NCBI GenBank assembly: GCA_036725605.1
Contig: DAIMDW010000008.1
Location: 103,820-167,819, forward strand
Reading direction: 5' to 3'
Length of the DNA: 64,000 nucleotides
Source of the DNA: CALBTQ01 sp036725605
GTDB taxonomy: Bacteria > Lernaellota > Lernaellaia > Lernaellales > Lernaellaceae
In this document: positions 1 to 8,163 of the stretch, in pieces
How positions within the stretch are numbered: position 1 is the stretch's first letter
Layout: every line of letters starts with the position of its first letter
Position numbers and translations under genes: made by a program
The notes under the pieces: model-generated
Told to the model about the DNA's origin: nothing
Seen by the model: only the letters and a program-made list of their open reading frames with translations
Database searches by the model: none

Positions 1-121
1 CAGCGACGACGATCTGGCCGATGACGATCTGGTCGATGACGACGCCGATGGCGAGGCGGATGACGACGTCGACGTCGATGACGACGACGATGATGACAAT
101 GATTCCTGCGGCTGTCGTTAG
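1..121 (+). CDS. C-terminal fragment of an Asp-rich secreted protein
   Basis: Only the last 39 codons are in the window; the gene begins to the left. Read with codons starting at position 2, it is almost entirely Asp with a few Leu, Val and Ala, and ends N-D-S-C-G-C-R before a TAG stop at 119-121. The Asp tail with a terminal Cys-Gly-Cys matches the ends of proteins at 50079-51416 and 58909-61152, so I infer a secreted, surface-associated protein of the same class. Its folded domain cannot be seen. The tail itself is clear; the function is unknown. Confidence 0.7.
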   Translation, partial: SDDDLADDDLVDDDADGEADDDVDVDDDDDDDNDSCGCR

Positions 122-132
122 GTGAGTGCCGT

Positions 133-1095
133 TTACCGGCGGATCGAAATCGTTTCCGCTTCCCAATCGACGACCACGGCGTGGTCGCGCTCCAGCACAT
201 CGAGATAGGCGACGGTTTCGCTCAGGGCGAGAAACATGTTCATCGGATCCAACTCGCCGAAAAAGGCCAACGCCAGCGCGTAGGGCGACAACGGCTGATC
301 GTCGATTTTGGCCAGGTAACGCTGCTTGCGCTTGTCGATGAACGACAGGTTGCGCTCGATCAGCGCGTCGACGTCGGCGATCACCTCGCCGTGCCCGGCA
401 TAGCCGACGCTCGCGTGCAGCGCGCGCAGCGCGTTCAGCGAAGCGATGTACTGCAGCAAACTGGGCGCGCGCCGGTAACCGTCCTCCGGATGCAGATGCA
501 GCAGCGGATTGGGCGTGATATGCGCCAGCAGCATGTCGCCGCAAAACAGCGTTCCGTCGGTTTCGTCGACGAAACACAGGTGATCGGGGCAGTGCCCGGG
601 CGTGGCCATTGCGCGCAACGTCACGTCGCCGCAGGCGATCGTCTCACCGTCGCGCAGCGTTTCGAGCGCGAAGGGCTCCGCGTCCAGTGCGGCCATCTGC
701 GGCCCGTGGTTGAACATCTTGCGCGCCAGCGCCAGGTGCTTGTCGTTCAGGCCGCAGCGGCTCATGAAGCGCAGCAGTTCCTCCAGCCGTTCCGGATGCG
801 GCGTCGCCGTCAACGACGATTGCTCGTGCAGATGAATCGGCGCGTCGGCGATTTGCGAAAAATGATACGCCGCGCCCGCGTGATCGTGATGTCCGTGGGT
901 GAGCAGAATCCGGCGCACGTCCTCGATGCGGCGCCCGTGCGCGGCCAGTTGCGCGCGCACCGCGGCCAGCGAGCGGTTCCAGTACACGCCGGTGTCGATC
1001 AGCGTCGGCTCGTCGCCGTCGAGCCACCAGGCGTTGATGTCGCCGACCGGGTAGGGCGTGGGCAACGTCAGGCGAATGATGCGCGCGGAATCCAT
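133..1095 (-). CDS. MBL-fold metallo-hydrolase
   Basis: A 320-residue metallo-beta-lactamase-fold hydrolase. The metal-binding signature HGHHDHAG is clear around residues 65-75. A later His in a GHCPDHL context and an Asp in FCGDM supply further ligands, as expected for the glyoxalase II/RNase Z superfamily. No signal peptide is visible, so it is probably cytoplasmic. I chose the ATG at 1095 because a GGGAG ribosome site lies about 9 bases upstream and the N-terminus then begins just before the first beta-strand; the in-frame Met 45 bases further upstream has no such site. The substrate cannot be named: the family includes glyoxalases, lactonases and thioesterase-like enzymes. It is transcribed divergently from the neighbouring kinase gene. 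Confidence 0.85.
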   Translation of the reverse strand: MDSARIIRLTLPTPYPVGDINAWWLDGDEPTLIDTGVYWNRSLAAVRAQLAAHGRRIEDVRRILLTHGHHDHAGAAYHFSQIADAPIHLHEQSSLTATPHPERLEELLRFMSRCGLNDKHLALARKMFNHGPQMAALDAEPFALETLRDGETIACGDVTLRAMATPGHCPDHLCFVDETDGTLFCGDMLLAHITPNPLLHLHPEDGYRRAPSLLQYIASLNALRALHASVGYAGHGEVIADVDALIERNLSFIDKRKQRYLAKIDDQPLSPYALALAFFGELDPMNMFLALSETVAYLDVLERDHAVVVDWEAETISIRR

Positions 1096-1221
1096 CGATG
1101 TTTTTCTCCCTGTCGTCAAACGGCCGGTAGTGTAGCACAAACCATTGCCTCGCCAAGGCGGGGCGGCTACAATGCGCCCCGGACGTTAATGCGGCACACC
1201 CTACACAATCAGGATGAATCG

Positions 1222-1986
1222 ATGAATCAGCAGACGACGAGCGGCAAACGCGGCATGTTCATCACCGTCGACGCCAACATCGGCGCGGGCAAAACCAACG
1301 CCTGTCACGCGATCGCCTCGGCGGCCACCTCCAGCGGCTGGCCGGCGCGCGTGCTGGAAGAGCCGACCCACAGCGCGAAGTTCAGCCACTTCCTCGCGCA
1401 CTACTACCGCGATCTGCAGACCGGCCAAAACACCGGCGGCGGTTTTTCGATGCAGATGTTCATGCTCTGCGAACGCTACGAGCAGCACCGCCTCGCCGTC
1501 GAGCTGGCCTGGGGCGAGCAGGGGACCGTCGTCGTGCAGGACCGGCCGATCTACGGCGACACGGTTTTCGCCACCACGGCGATGGAGCGCGGCTTCATGG
1601 CCAAAGAGGAATACGACCTGTACGTAAACTTCTTCCGCAACATGAGCCGCGACGTGATGCCGCCGGACATCTTCATCTACCTGCACTGCGCGCCGGAGGA
1701 ATGTCACCGCCGCATGGGCATGCGCGGGCGCAACGAGGAAGACGGCGTGCCGCTGGATTATCTGCAGCACCTCGATCGCAACTACCAACTGCTGATCAAG
1801 GAAATGCGCCGGCGCGGCGTGCGCGTGCTGACCGTCGATTGGCACGAGTTCGGTCCGCCGGTGGAAATCTGGAAGCGCATCCGCTCGATGGTCGGCTCGG
1901 ACGACAAATGGTTCGAGCAGCTCACCTTCTCCTTCGGCAAGCATCCGCAAATGCCGCTGGGCGACGGCGAACGCGTCGAGGGCTGA
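1222..1986 (+). CDS. deoxynucleoside kinase family protein
   Basis: A 254-residue protein of the deoxyadenosine/deoxyguanosine/deoxycytidine kinase family, which phosphorylates salvaged deoxynucleosides with ATP in the cytoplasm. The P-loop ANIGAGKT lies near residue 20. A DRPIYGD segment replaces the usual D/E-R-S catalytic motif near residue 113, and an Arg-rich lid (RRMGMRGRNEE) lies near residue 165. The ATG at 1222 gives a normal start shortly before the first beta-strand; the long upstream extension of this frame is antisense to the MBL gene and was rejected. The gene runs convergently into the C25 protease gene with only five bases between the stop codons. Nucleoside specificity cannot be read from sequence alone. 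A second salvage kinase, thymidine kinase, is at 10717. Confidence 0.85.
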   Translation: MNQQTTSGKRGMFITVDANIGAGKTNACHAIASAATSSGWPARVLEEPTHSAKFSHFLAHYYRDLQTGQNTGGGFSMQMFMLCERYEQHRLAVELAWGEQGTVVVQDRPIYGDTVFATTAMERGFMAKEEYDLYVNFFRNMSRDVMPPDIFIYLHCAPEECHRRMGMRGRNEEDGVPLDYLQHLDRNYQLLIKEMRRRGVRVLTVDWHEFGPPVEIWKRIRSMVGSDDKWFEQLTFSFGKHPQMPLGDGERVEG

Positions 1987-1991
1987 TCGGC

Positions 1992-4900
1992 CTACCGGTC
2001 GTCGCTCGAATCGCGCGGCATGATGCGGTAGTCGACGTGACCGTCGTGATCGACCGTCTGCATCAACGGACCCTGGATGTACGTGTACATGTCGCCCGCC
2101 GTCGCGCGCAGGTCGTAGAACCAATCGTCGACGGCCACCTGTCCCGAAGTGTAATCGCCGCCCGCCGACACATAATACAGACCGCCGCTTAACACCTCGT
2201 CGACCCGCACGTACTCGATGTGCACCAGCGTGCCTTCGTAGGGCTCCGGATCGCCCGTCCAGCCGCCGAAGAACGCGGCCGTGTTGTAGGTCAGCGGCGG
2301 CAGCTCCTCGTCGTTGCTTTCCATTACCGTGACCTGCGACGCGGCGGTGACGCGGATCATCGTGTGGTTGCCGAGCTCGACGACCGCGCCCGTCACGCGC
2401 ACCACGTCGCCGCGCAGCACGCTGACGGTCTGCGCGTCGGTCGTGGACAGGTAGACGAACACGCCGCTGTACTCGGGCACGTACACGCCGCTGCCCGGGC
2501 GCACCTGCACGAAGAAACCGTTGCTGCGCTTGTGGCTGGTCACGATCACGTCGACCACGTCGACCGTCGCGCCCGTCGCCACCGTGCCGTTCTGGACGAG
2601 GTAGATCGAATCGCTCGCCACCACGTCGTCGGCGTCGCGCGGCATGACGCGATAATCCACGCGCCCGTCGCGATCCTTGGTCTGCATCAGCGGACCGGTG
2701 ATCGTGCTGAAGGTCTCGTCGACCGCCGCGCCGATGTCGTGGAACCAATCGTCCACGTTGACCGTGCCCTCCTCGATCGCCGCGTTGGCCGACAATTCGG
2801 ACAGCCCGCCGGTCAGCACGGTGTCCACGCCCACGTCGCGCACGCGCACCAACGCGCCCTCGTAGGGCTCCGGATCGCCCGTCCAACCGCCGAAGAACGC
2901 GGCCGTGTTTTCATACGCCGGCGGCAATTCCGCTTCGCTGTCGACAACGCTTACCTGCGAGGCGGCCGTCACCTGGATCATCGTGTGGTTGCCGATCTCG
3001 ACGATCGTGCCGCTGACGTTCACCACGTCGCCGCGCCGCACGGACACGCTCTGTGCGCTCGTCGTGGACAGATAGACGTACACGCCGCTGTACTCGGGCA
3101 CGTACGCGTCGTCGCCCGGCCGCACCTGGATGAAAAATCCGTTGGTGCGCTGCGGACCGGTCACCACCGCGTCATACACCTCGACGCTCGCGCCGGTGGT
3201 GATCGCGCCGCTTTGGATGTCGTAGATCGAATCGCCGATGCGCAGGTCGTCGGCGTCACGCGGCATGATGCGGTAATCGACGTGCCCGTCGTGATCGACC
3301 GTCTGCATCAGCGATCCCTGGATGAGTGAGAATTCGTCGCCCGCCGTCGCGCCGATGTCGTAGAACCAATCGTCCACCGCGACCTGGCCCGACGCGTAGT
3401 CGGCGTTGGCGGACACGTAGTACAGCCCGCCGGTCAGCGCCTGGTCGACGCCCACGTCGCGCACGCGCACCAGCGTGCCCTCATAGGGCTCCGGATCGCC
3501 GGTCCAGCCGCCGAAGAACGCGGCCGTGTTTTCATACGCCGGCGGCAAAGTATTTCCCGAAGAAGTAACGCTCACCTGCGCCGCGGTCGTCACCTGGATC
3601 ATCGTGTGGTTGCCCAACTCGACGACCGTGCCGCTGACGCTCACCACGTCGCCGCGCTGCACGGAGACGCTCTGCGCGCTCGTCGTGGACAGATAGACGA
3701 ACACGCCGCTGTATTCGTGCACGTAGTCGCCGCTCGGCCGCACCTGGATGAAAAATCCGTTGCTGCGCTGCGGACCGGTCACCACCGCGTCGAGCACGTC
3801 CACGCTCGCGCCGGTCGCCACCGTGCCGTTCTGGATGTCGTAGATCGAATCGCCCAGCGGCCCCAGCAACGCGTCGTCGGCGTCGCGCGGCATGATGCGG
3901 TAATCGGCGTGGCCGTCGTGGTCGACCGTCTGCATCAACGGGCCCTGGATGTAACCGTATTCGTCGCCCGCCGTCGCGCCGATGTCGAAGAACCAGTCGT
4001 CGACCGCGACCTCGCCGGTCGTGTAATCGGCCGCGTCGGAGACGTAATACAGCCCGCCGGTCAGCGCCTGGTCGATCGTCACGTTTTCGACGCGCACCAG
4101 CACGCCTTCGTAGGGCTCGGGATCGCCGGACCACCCGCCGAAGAATCCGGCCGTGTTTTCATACACCGGCGGCAAAGTATTTCCCGAAGAAGTAACGCTC
4201 ACCTGGCTCGCCGCATCGACGCGGATCATCGTGTGGTTGCCCAGTTCGTTGACCGTGCCGGCGATCGTCACCAGGTCGCCGCGCTCCACGCTGACGCTCT
4301 GCGCGTTGGTCGTCGCCAGGTAGATGAACACGCCGCTGTACTCGTGCACGTAGTCGCCCGTGCCCGGCGGCGCCTGCACGAAAAAGCCGTTGGTGCGCTG
4401 CGGGCCGGTCACGACCATGTCGACCAGTTCGACCGCCGTGCCCACGGCGACCGTGCCGTTTTGGATGTCGTACACCGAATCATCCGCCGCAACCGAGTCG
4501 TCGTCGCCGAGGGTGTCGTCGTCGCCGAGCGTGTCGTCATCGCCCACGGTGTCGTCGTCGCCCACGGTGTCGTCGTCGCCCGCCGGCGCTTCTTCCGTGT
4601 CGGCGGCGAAGCGCGGCATGACGCGGTAATCGGCGTGGCCGTCCGCGTCGACCGTCTGCATCAACGAACCCTGGATGAAGTTGTATTCGTCGCCCGCCGC
4701 CGCGCCCAGGTCGAAGAACCAATCGTCGACGTTCACCTGCCCGGTCGTGTAATCGGCGAGGTCGGAGACGGGGTACAATCCGCCGCTGAGCGCCTGATCG
4801 ACCGCGACGTTCTCCAGGCGCACCAGCACGCCTTCATAGGGCTCCGGATCGCCGGACCAGCCGCCGAAGAACGACGCGCTGTTGGTGTACACCGGCGGCA

Positions 4901-5215
4901 TCTGCGCGCCGGAGGAAACCGCGCTGACCTGCGCCGCGTCGGTGACCTGGATCATCGTCATGCGGCCCAGTTCGACGACCTGTCCGCTCACCTCGACCAC
5001 GTCGCCGATCGACACCGAAGCGCTCTGCGCGCCGGTCGTCGACAGATAGACGAACACGCCGCTGTATTCGTGCACGTACGTCTGACCGCTTTGCGGACGC
5101 TCCTGCACGAAGAAGCCGTTGGTGCGTTTCGGCCCGGTCGCGACCACGTCGGTGATGGTGACCGTTTCGCCCAGCGACACCGCGCCGCTTTGCACTTCAT
5201 AGATTGTCGCCGCGC
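1992..5215 (-). repeat. five tandem ~620-bp coding repeats in the C25 protease gene
   Basis: Five in-frame units begin with the I/VYxxQ codons near 5203, 4474, 3842, 3227 and 2606 and extend to 1992. Units are about 615-630 bp, except the first (about 730 bp), which carries the Asp-Thr linker at 4495-4590. A 33-bp block starting near 3548 is identical to one starting near 4176, implying recent gene conversion or duplication between units. Such long tandem repeats can change copy number and can collapse in short-read assembly. Confidence 0.88.
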
Positions 5216-7463
5216 TCGCTCCCGCGACCACGTCCACCGTGCTTTGCGCCGTGCGCACGTTCGGGCCGGTGACGGTCACGGTGATCGTCGTGCCGTCGGC
5301 CTGCGCCGGGAAAGTCACCGTGGCCGCGCCGCCGGATACCGTCGCCTTGCCCAGCAGCGCGCCGCCCGCGGTCAGCGCCACCGTCGCGCCGTCGCGATCG
5401 ACGCTCACCGCCAACTGCGTTTGCGTCACGTCGACCTGCGCCGCGTGATCGACCGTCGGCGTCGTCGGGGCCTGCGTGTAAATGCGCGTGGTCGGATCGC
5501 CCAGCCAATGGAATTCCTCGGCGGCGGTGATCGAGTAGATGCTCGAGGCGCCGTAGACCGAAAGCATGTAGGCCACGCCGTAGTTGAGCACGTCGCCCAT
5601 GCGCAGCTCCGAACCGGTCGAGCCGTAGCTGCCGATGAAGCTGGGGAACAGCGCGTCCATCAGGCCCCAGAACAGGCGGTCGTTGAAGCCCGAGTAGCTC
5701 ACACGGGTCGCGGCGATCAGGCCGACCGCGCCGCCGTTGTTGTTGCGCTGCCATACTTCGGCGAAGGCCGGCGTCGTCGCGCTCGACGAACACCCGCTGT
5801 CGTCGGTCTCGCCGTCGAACCAGCCGGTTTCGCAGTTCATCGACCAGACGACCGGCAGCAGCGCGCCGTTGGTCAGCAGCGCGGAGTTGACCAATGTGTA
5901 CGACGGTTCGCCCCAGCCGCTGAAGCTGCCGTGGTCGCGATGGGTGAAGAAGAACGTACCCGCGTTGATCGCCGCGGTCACGTCGGCCGCGTCGCCGTCC
6001 CAGGCGAAGCCGCCGGAGCGTTTGATCTCGTTGGGCAGATCGTTCTTCGACAGACCCAACGCGCCGTCCCACCAACTGGCGAACCAATAGTACGTACTGT
6101 TGTTCCAATACAGCGGCGTGACGTCGCTGTCGGTCATGAAGATCCGCTGCGGCGTATAACCCAACGACGTGTTGTACTGCGCGAAGTAGCGGTAGACCTC
6201 CTCGGTGGTCAGCGCGAAACGCCGATCGGCGCGGTTGTTGTAATCGTTGGTGTCCTGGAAGTACGCGGCGTGGACCGTTTTGGTGTAAAACGACGCGCTG
6301 GTCGGCGGCGTCTTTTCATAGGCGATGATCTTGGCCACGCGATTTTCCGCCTGCGCGGCGGTGTCCACGCTCAGCCGGCCGATCGCCAGGTCGGCGTACA
6401 GGTCCGTGCCGTCGACCGCCGCGTAGTACAGATCGCTGCCGGTGTAGCAGTTCTCATGGTACGGATGCTCGGTGACGTAGTTGGTCGGCAGGTAGTCGGC
6501 GTCGCCGATCAGCATCACGTAAGCCGGCGCGGGGCTCCAGGTCTGGTAGGCGTTGGTGATGTAGCTTTTGATCGCCGAGGCGGTCGTGCCGGTTTGCGTG
6601 GTTGTGCGCACTTCCGCGTCGTAGCCGGATTCCAGCTTCCAGGCCTTGAGCGTGTTGGCCGCGTTGACGAAGTTCGGATGGGTGATGATCAACATCTGTG
6701 CGCCGTTGGCCGAATCGCCGGCGAACGAATCGTCCGCCGCGCCATCGGTGTCGCGCAGGGCGGAGTAGTTGAGGAACGCGCCGGCGTACAGGTCGTCGTA
6801 GGCCGGGCTGTCGTGCAGCGCGGGGTCGGCGAAGAACGAATCGTCGCCGCCGACGAACTCGACGGTCACCCGCAGCCGTTTGATCAACCGCGCGCGCCGC
6901 TGGGCCGGGTTGTATTGCAGGTTGGTCAGCCACAGGCGCTGGAACGACACGCCGCGAATGACGCCGGCGTCGCCCAACTCGGCCGGGGCCGTCGGCGCCG
7001 GGGCGTCGCGGCGGTAGGCGGCCGCATCGGGCAGGGTGGGCGGCAGATCGTCCAGGCCGTCCAGGTCCGGCTGCGGCGCAGCCACCGGGGCCAGCAGCAG
7101 ATCATCGATGAACTCGACGTCCAGCTCGTCGAACGACACCCGCGTCTGCGCGCCGTGCGGCACGGCCAGCAAGCGGCCCTGCGCGGGCAACGCCGGCTCG
7201 CCGATCTCGCCGCGCAACGCGCCGTGCGGATACGCGGCCTGCCGGTAGAGCGCGCCGTCCAGTTCGATCTCATGCCACGACAGCTCCTGGGCGGTGAGCG
7301 TCATGACGATCCGTCGCGCGCTCATTTCGTGCACGATCAGCCCTTGTCCGGCGTCGAGATCGTCGGTGGGCGCCACGGCGGGATCCGCCGCACCGCAGGC
7401 CGAAATGAAAACCGCCAGTACGGCAATAATCAGCAACCAGCGAATATTACGGTAACTTTTCAT
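1992..7463 (-). CDS. gingipain-like C25 peptidase lipoprotein with five tandem repeats
   Basis: An 1823-residue exported cysteine protease. The N-terminus is a lipoprotein signal ending in ISAC at Cys23. A propeptide-like region (about 30-240) precedes a peptidase C25 domain (about 255-680). The candidate catalytic His511 (HRDHG) and Cys544 (MNCETGW) are 33 residues apart, the same spacing as the gingipain RgpB dyad. A short Ig-like segment follows. Five copies of a ~200-residue repeat then run to the end; each starts with I/VYxxQxG, continues TNGFFVQ or SNGFFxQ, and ends MQTxDxDGxxDYRxMPR. A DDDTVG/DDDTLG linker sits between repeats 1 and 2. Likely on the outer membrane. The repeats may be OB-like adhesion domains, but that is a guess. 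The RBS before the ATG is AAGGG. Confidence 0.88.
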   Translation of the reverse strand: MKSYRNIRWLLIIAVLAVFISACGAADPAVAPTDDLDAGQGLIVHEMSARRIVMTLTAQELSWHEIELDGALYRQAAYPHGALRGEIGEPALPAQGRLLAVPHGAQTRVSFDELDVEFIDDLLLAPVAAPQPDLDGLDDLPPTLPDAAAYRRDAPAPTAPAELGDAGVIRGVSFQRLWLTNLQYNPAQRRARLIKRLRVTVEFVGGDDSFFADPALHDSPAYDDLYAGAFLNYSALRDTDGAADDSFAGDSANGAQMLIITHPNFVNAANTLKAWKLESGYDAEVRTTTQTGTTASAIKSYITNAYQTWSPAPAYVMLIGDADYLPTNYVTEHPYHENCYTGSDLYYAAVDGTDLYADLAIGRLSVDTAAQAENRVAKIIAYEKTPPTSASFYTKTVHAAYFQDTNDYNNRADRRFALTTEEVYRYFAQYNTSLGYTPQRIFMTDSDVTPLYWNNSTYYWFASWWDGALGLSKNDLPNEIKRSGGFAWDGDAADVTAAINAGTFFFTHRDHGSFSGWGEPSYTLVNSALLTNGALLPVVWSMNCETGWFDGETDDSGCSSSATTPAFAEVWQRNNNGGAVGLIAATRVSYSGFNDRLFWGLMDALFPSFIGSYGSTGSELRMGDVLNYGVAYMLSVYGASSIYSITAAEEFHWLGDPTTRIYTQAPTTPTVDHAAQVDVTQTQLAVSVDRDGATVALTAGGALLGKATVSGGAATVTFPAQADGTTITVTVTGPNVRTAQSTVDVVAGASAATIYEVQSGAVSLGETVTITDVVATGPKRTNGFFVQERPQSGQTYVHEYSGVFVYLSTTGAQSASVSIGDVVEVSGQVVELGRMTMIQVTDAAQVSAVSSGAQMPPVYTNSASFFGGWSGDPEPYEGVLVRLENVAVDQALSGGLYPVSDLADYTTGQVNVDDWFFDLGAAAGDEYNFIQGSLMQTVDADGHADYRVMPRFAADTEEAPAGDDDTVGDDDTVGDDDTLGDDDTLGDDDSVAADDSVYDIQNGTVAVGTAVELVDMVVTGPQRTNGFFVQAPPGTGDYVHEYSGVFIYLATTNAQSVSVERGDLVTIAGTVNELGNHTMIRVDAASQVSVTSSGNTLPPVYENTAGFFGGWSGDPEPYEGVLVRVENVTIDQALTGGLYYVSDAADYTTGEVAVDDWFFDIGATAGDEYGYIQGPLMQTVDHDGHADYRIMPRDADDALLGPLGDSIYDIQNGTVATGASVDVLDAVVTGPQRSNGFFIQVRPSGDYVHEYSGVFVYLSTTSAQSVSVQRGDVVSVSGTVVELGNHTMIQVTTAAQVSVTSSGNTLPPAYENTAAFFGGWTGDPEPYEGTLVRVRDVGVDQALTGGLYYVSANADYASGQVAVDDWFYDIGATAGDEFSLIQGSLMQTVDHDGHVDYRIMPRDADDLRIGDSIYDIQSGAITTGASVEVYDAVVTGPQRTNGFFIQVRPGDDAYVPEYSGVYVYLSTTSAQSVSVRRGDVVNVSGTIVEIGNHTMIQVTAASQVSVVDSEAELPPAYENTAAFFGGWTGDPEPYEGALVRVRDVGVDTVLTGGLSELSANAAIEEGTVNVDDWFHDIGAAVDETFSTITGPLMQTKDRDGRVDYRVMPRDADDVVASDSIYLVQNGTVATGATVDVVDVIVTSHKRSNGFFVQVRPGSGVYVPEYSGVFVYLSTTDAQTVSVLRGDVVRVTGAVVELGNHTMIRVTAASQVTVMESNDEELPPLTYNTAAFFGGWTGDPEPYEGTLVHIEYVRVDEVLSGGLYYVSAGGDYTSGQVAVDDWFYDLRATAGDMYTYIQGPLMQTVDHDGHVDYRIMPRDSSDDR

Positions 7464-7677
7464 GAAGCCAACCCTTCTTGCCTGGAACCACCAACGGAAG
7501 TCGATTTGAAAAACCGGTAATTTCTACAGATCCTTTTTATATATCGGTACAATGGTAGCGATTTGCAAGCAAAAATATGCGGATTCCCTCATTTTAAAAG
7601 AGAGAAAAATACGATTTTGGCCGATGGCTATATCTTGTGGTAATTGCAGGAAACGGCGTCAATATTTAGTGGGTGTT
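7464..7677. other. AT-rich intergenic region upstream of the C25 protease gene
   Basis: This 214-bp spacer is much more AT-rich than its surroundings and lies between two genes on the minus strand. It probably holds the promoter of the protease gene. A TATATAAAAA-like stretch on the minus strand near 7535-7545 is the best -10 candidate, but I see no matching -35. A 60-codon plus-strand frame here has no ribosome site and no recognisable protein features. Confidence 0.4.
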
Positions 7678-8154
7678 TTAAGGCACTTCGATGACCCGGA
7701 TTTTCCGCCCCGTGCCGTCGTCCTCGACGCGTGAATCATCCGGTTTTTCTTTCGGGTTCACTTGCGCCAGGTAGCTTTGCGCGACGTATTCGCCCGCCGG
7801 CAATCCCTGCACGACGGCCTGCGCCCACAATTCCCGCGGCTCGGACGTGTTTACGCGCAATACGTATTTGATTTTATAGGATTTTCCCTCTTTGAGGTTG
7901 GTCAGCGTCACCGAGGAGCCGCCGCTAATCAGTTGCAGGCCGTCCGGCACGGTCAGGGTCAATTGCACCTTGGCAAACGCGCGCAGCGGTTCGATGCTCA
8001 AGGTCAGGGTGATGTTCTGTCCGGGCGCGGCGGCGATTTTCTCCGGCGCAAAGCCCCCTTGCAGCGGATTGAGCTCCTTGGCCAGGCCGCTCCGGCATAA
8101 CGTTGCCAGAGCGGCCGCCAGGATCAAAACGGTTAGCAAACGAATGCGTCGCAC
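7678..8154 (-). CDS. small secreted protein of unknown function
   Basis: A 158-residue protein with a signal peptide of about 25 residues (Arg-rich start, hydrophobic core, likely cleavage after GLA). The mature part is a single beta-rich domain resembling an Ig-like or DUF11-type fold, with phrases such as PGQNITLTLSIEP and TVPDGLQLISGG. I do not recognise a named family. The start is GTG at 8154, preceded by AAGGAAA six bases upstream. It lies nine bases downstream of the metallopeptidase lipoprotein gene on the same strand, so the two are probably one operon and this protein may act with the peptidase in the envelope. The C-terminus is acidic (DDSRVEDDG) but has no Asp/Cys tail. Confidence 0.65.
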   Translation of the reverse strand: MRRIRLLTVLILAAALATLCRSGLAKELNPLQGGFAPEKIAAAPGQNITLTLSIEPLRAFAKVQLTLTVPDGLQLISGGSSVTLTNLKEGKSYKIKYVLRVNTSEPRELWAQAVVQGLPAGEYVAQSYLAQVNPKEKPDDSRVEDDGTGRKIRVIEVP

Positions 8155-8163
8155 GTCGTTTCC

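Noticed and set aside
181..1221. N-terminal extension of the deoxynucleoside kinase frame
   Set aside because: It is antisense to the MBL hydrolase, lacks any fold signal, and a normal start exists at 1222.
3606..7520. Plus-strand frame of about 1300 codons opposite the C25 protease
   Set aside because: Composition is Arg/His/Val/Asp-rich with no domains, and the opposite frame has a clear signal peptide, catalytic residues and repeats. High-GC codon bias explains the open antisense frame.
7552..7734. 60-codon plus-strand frame in the AT-rich spacer
   Set aside because: No ribosome site, no recognisable sequence, and it runs into the 3' end of a supported minus-strand gene.
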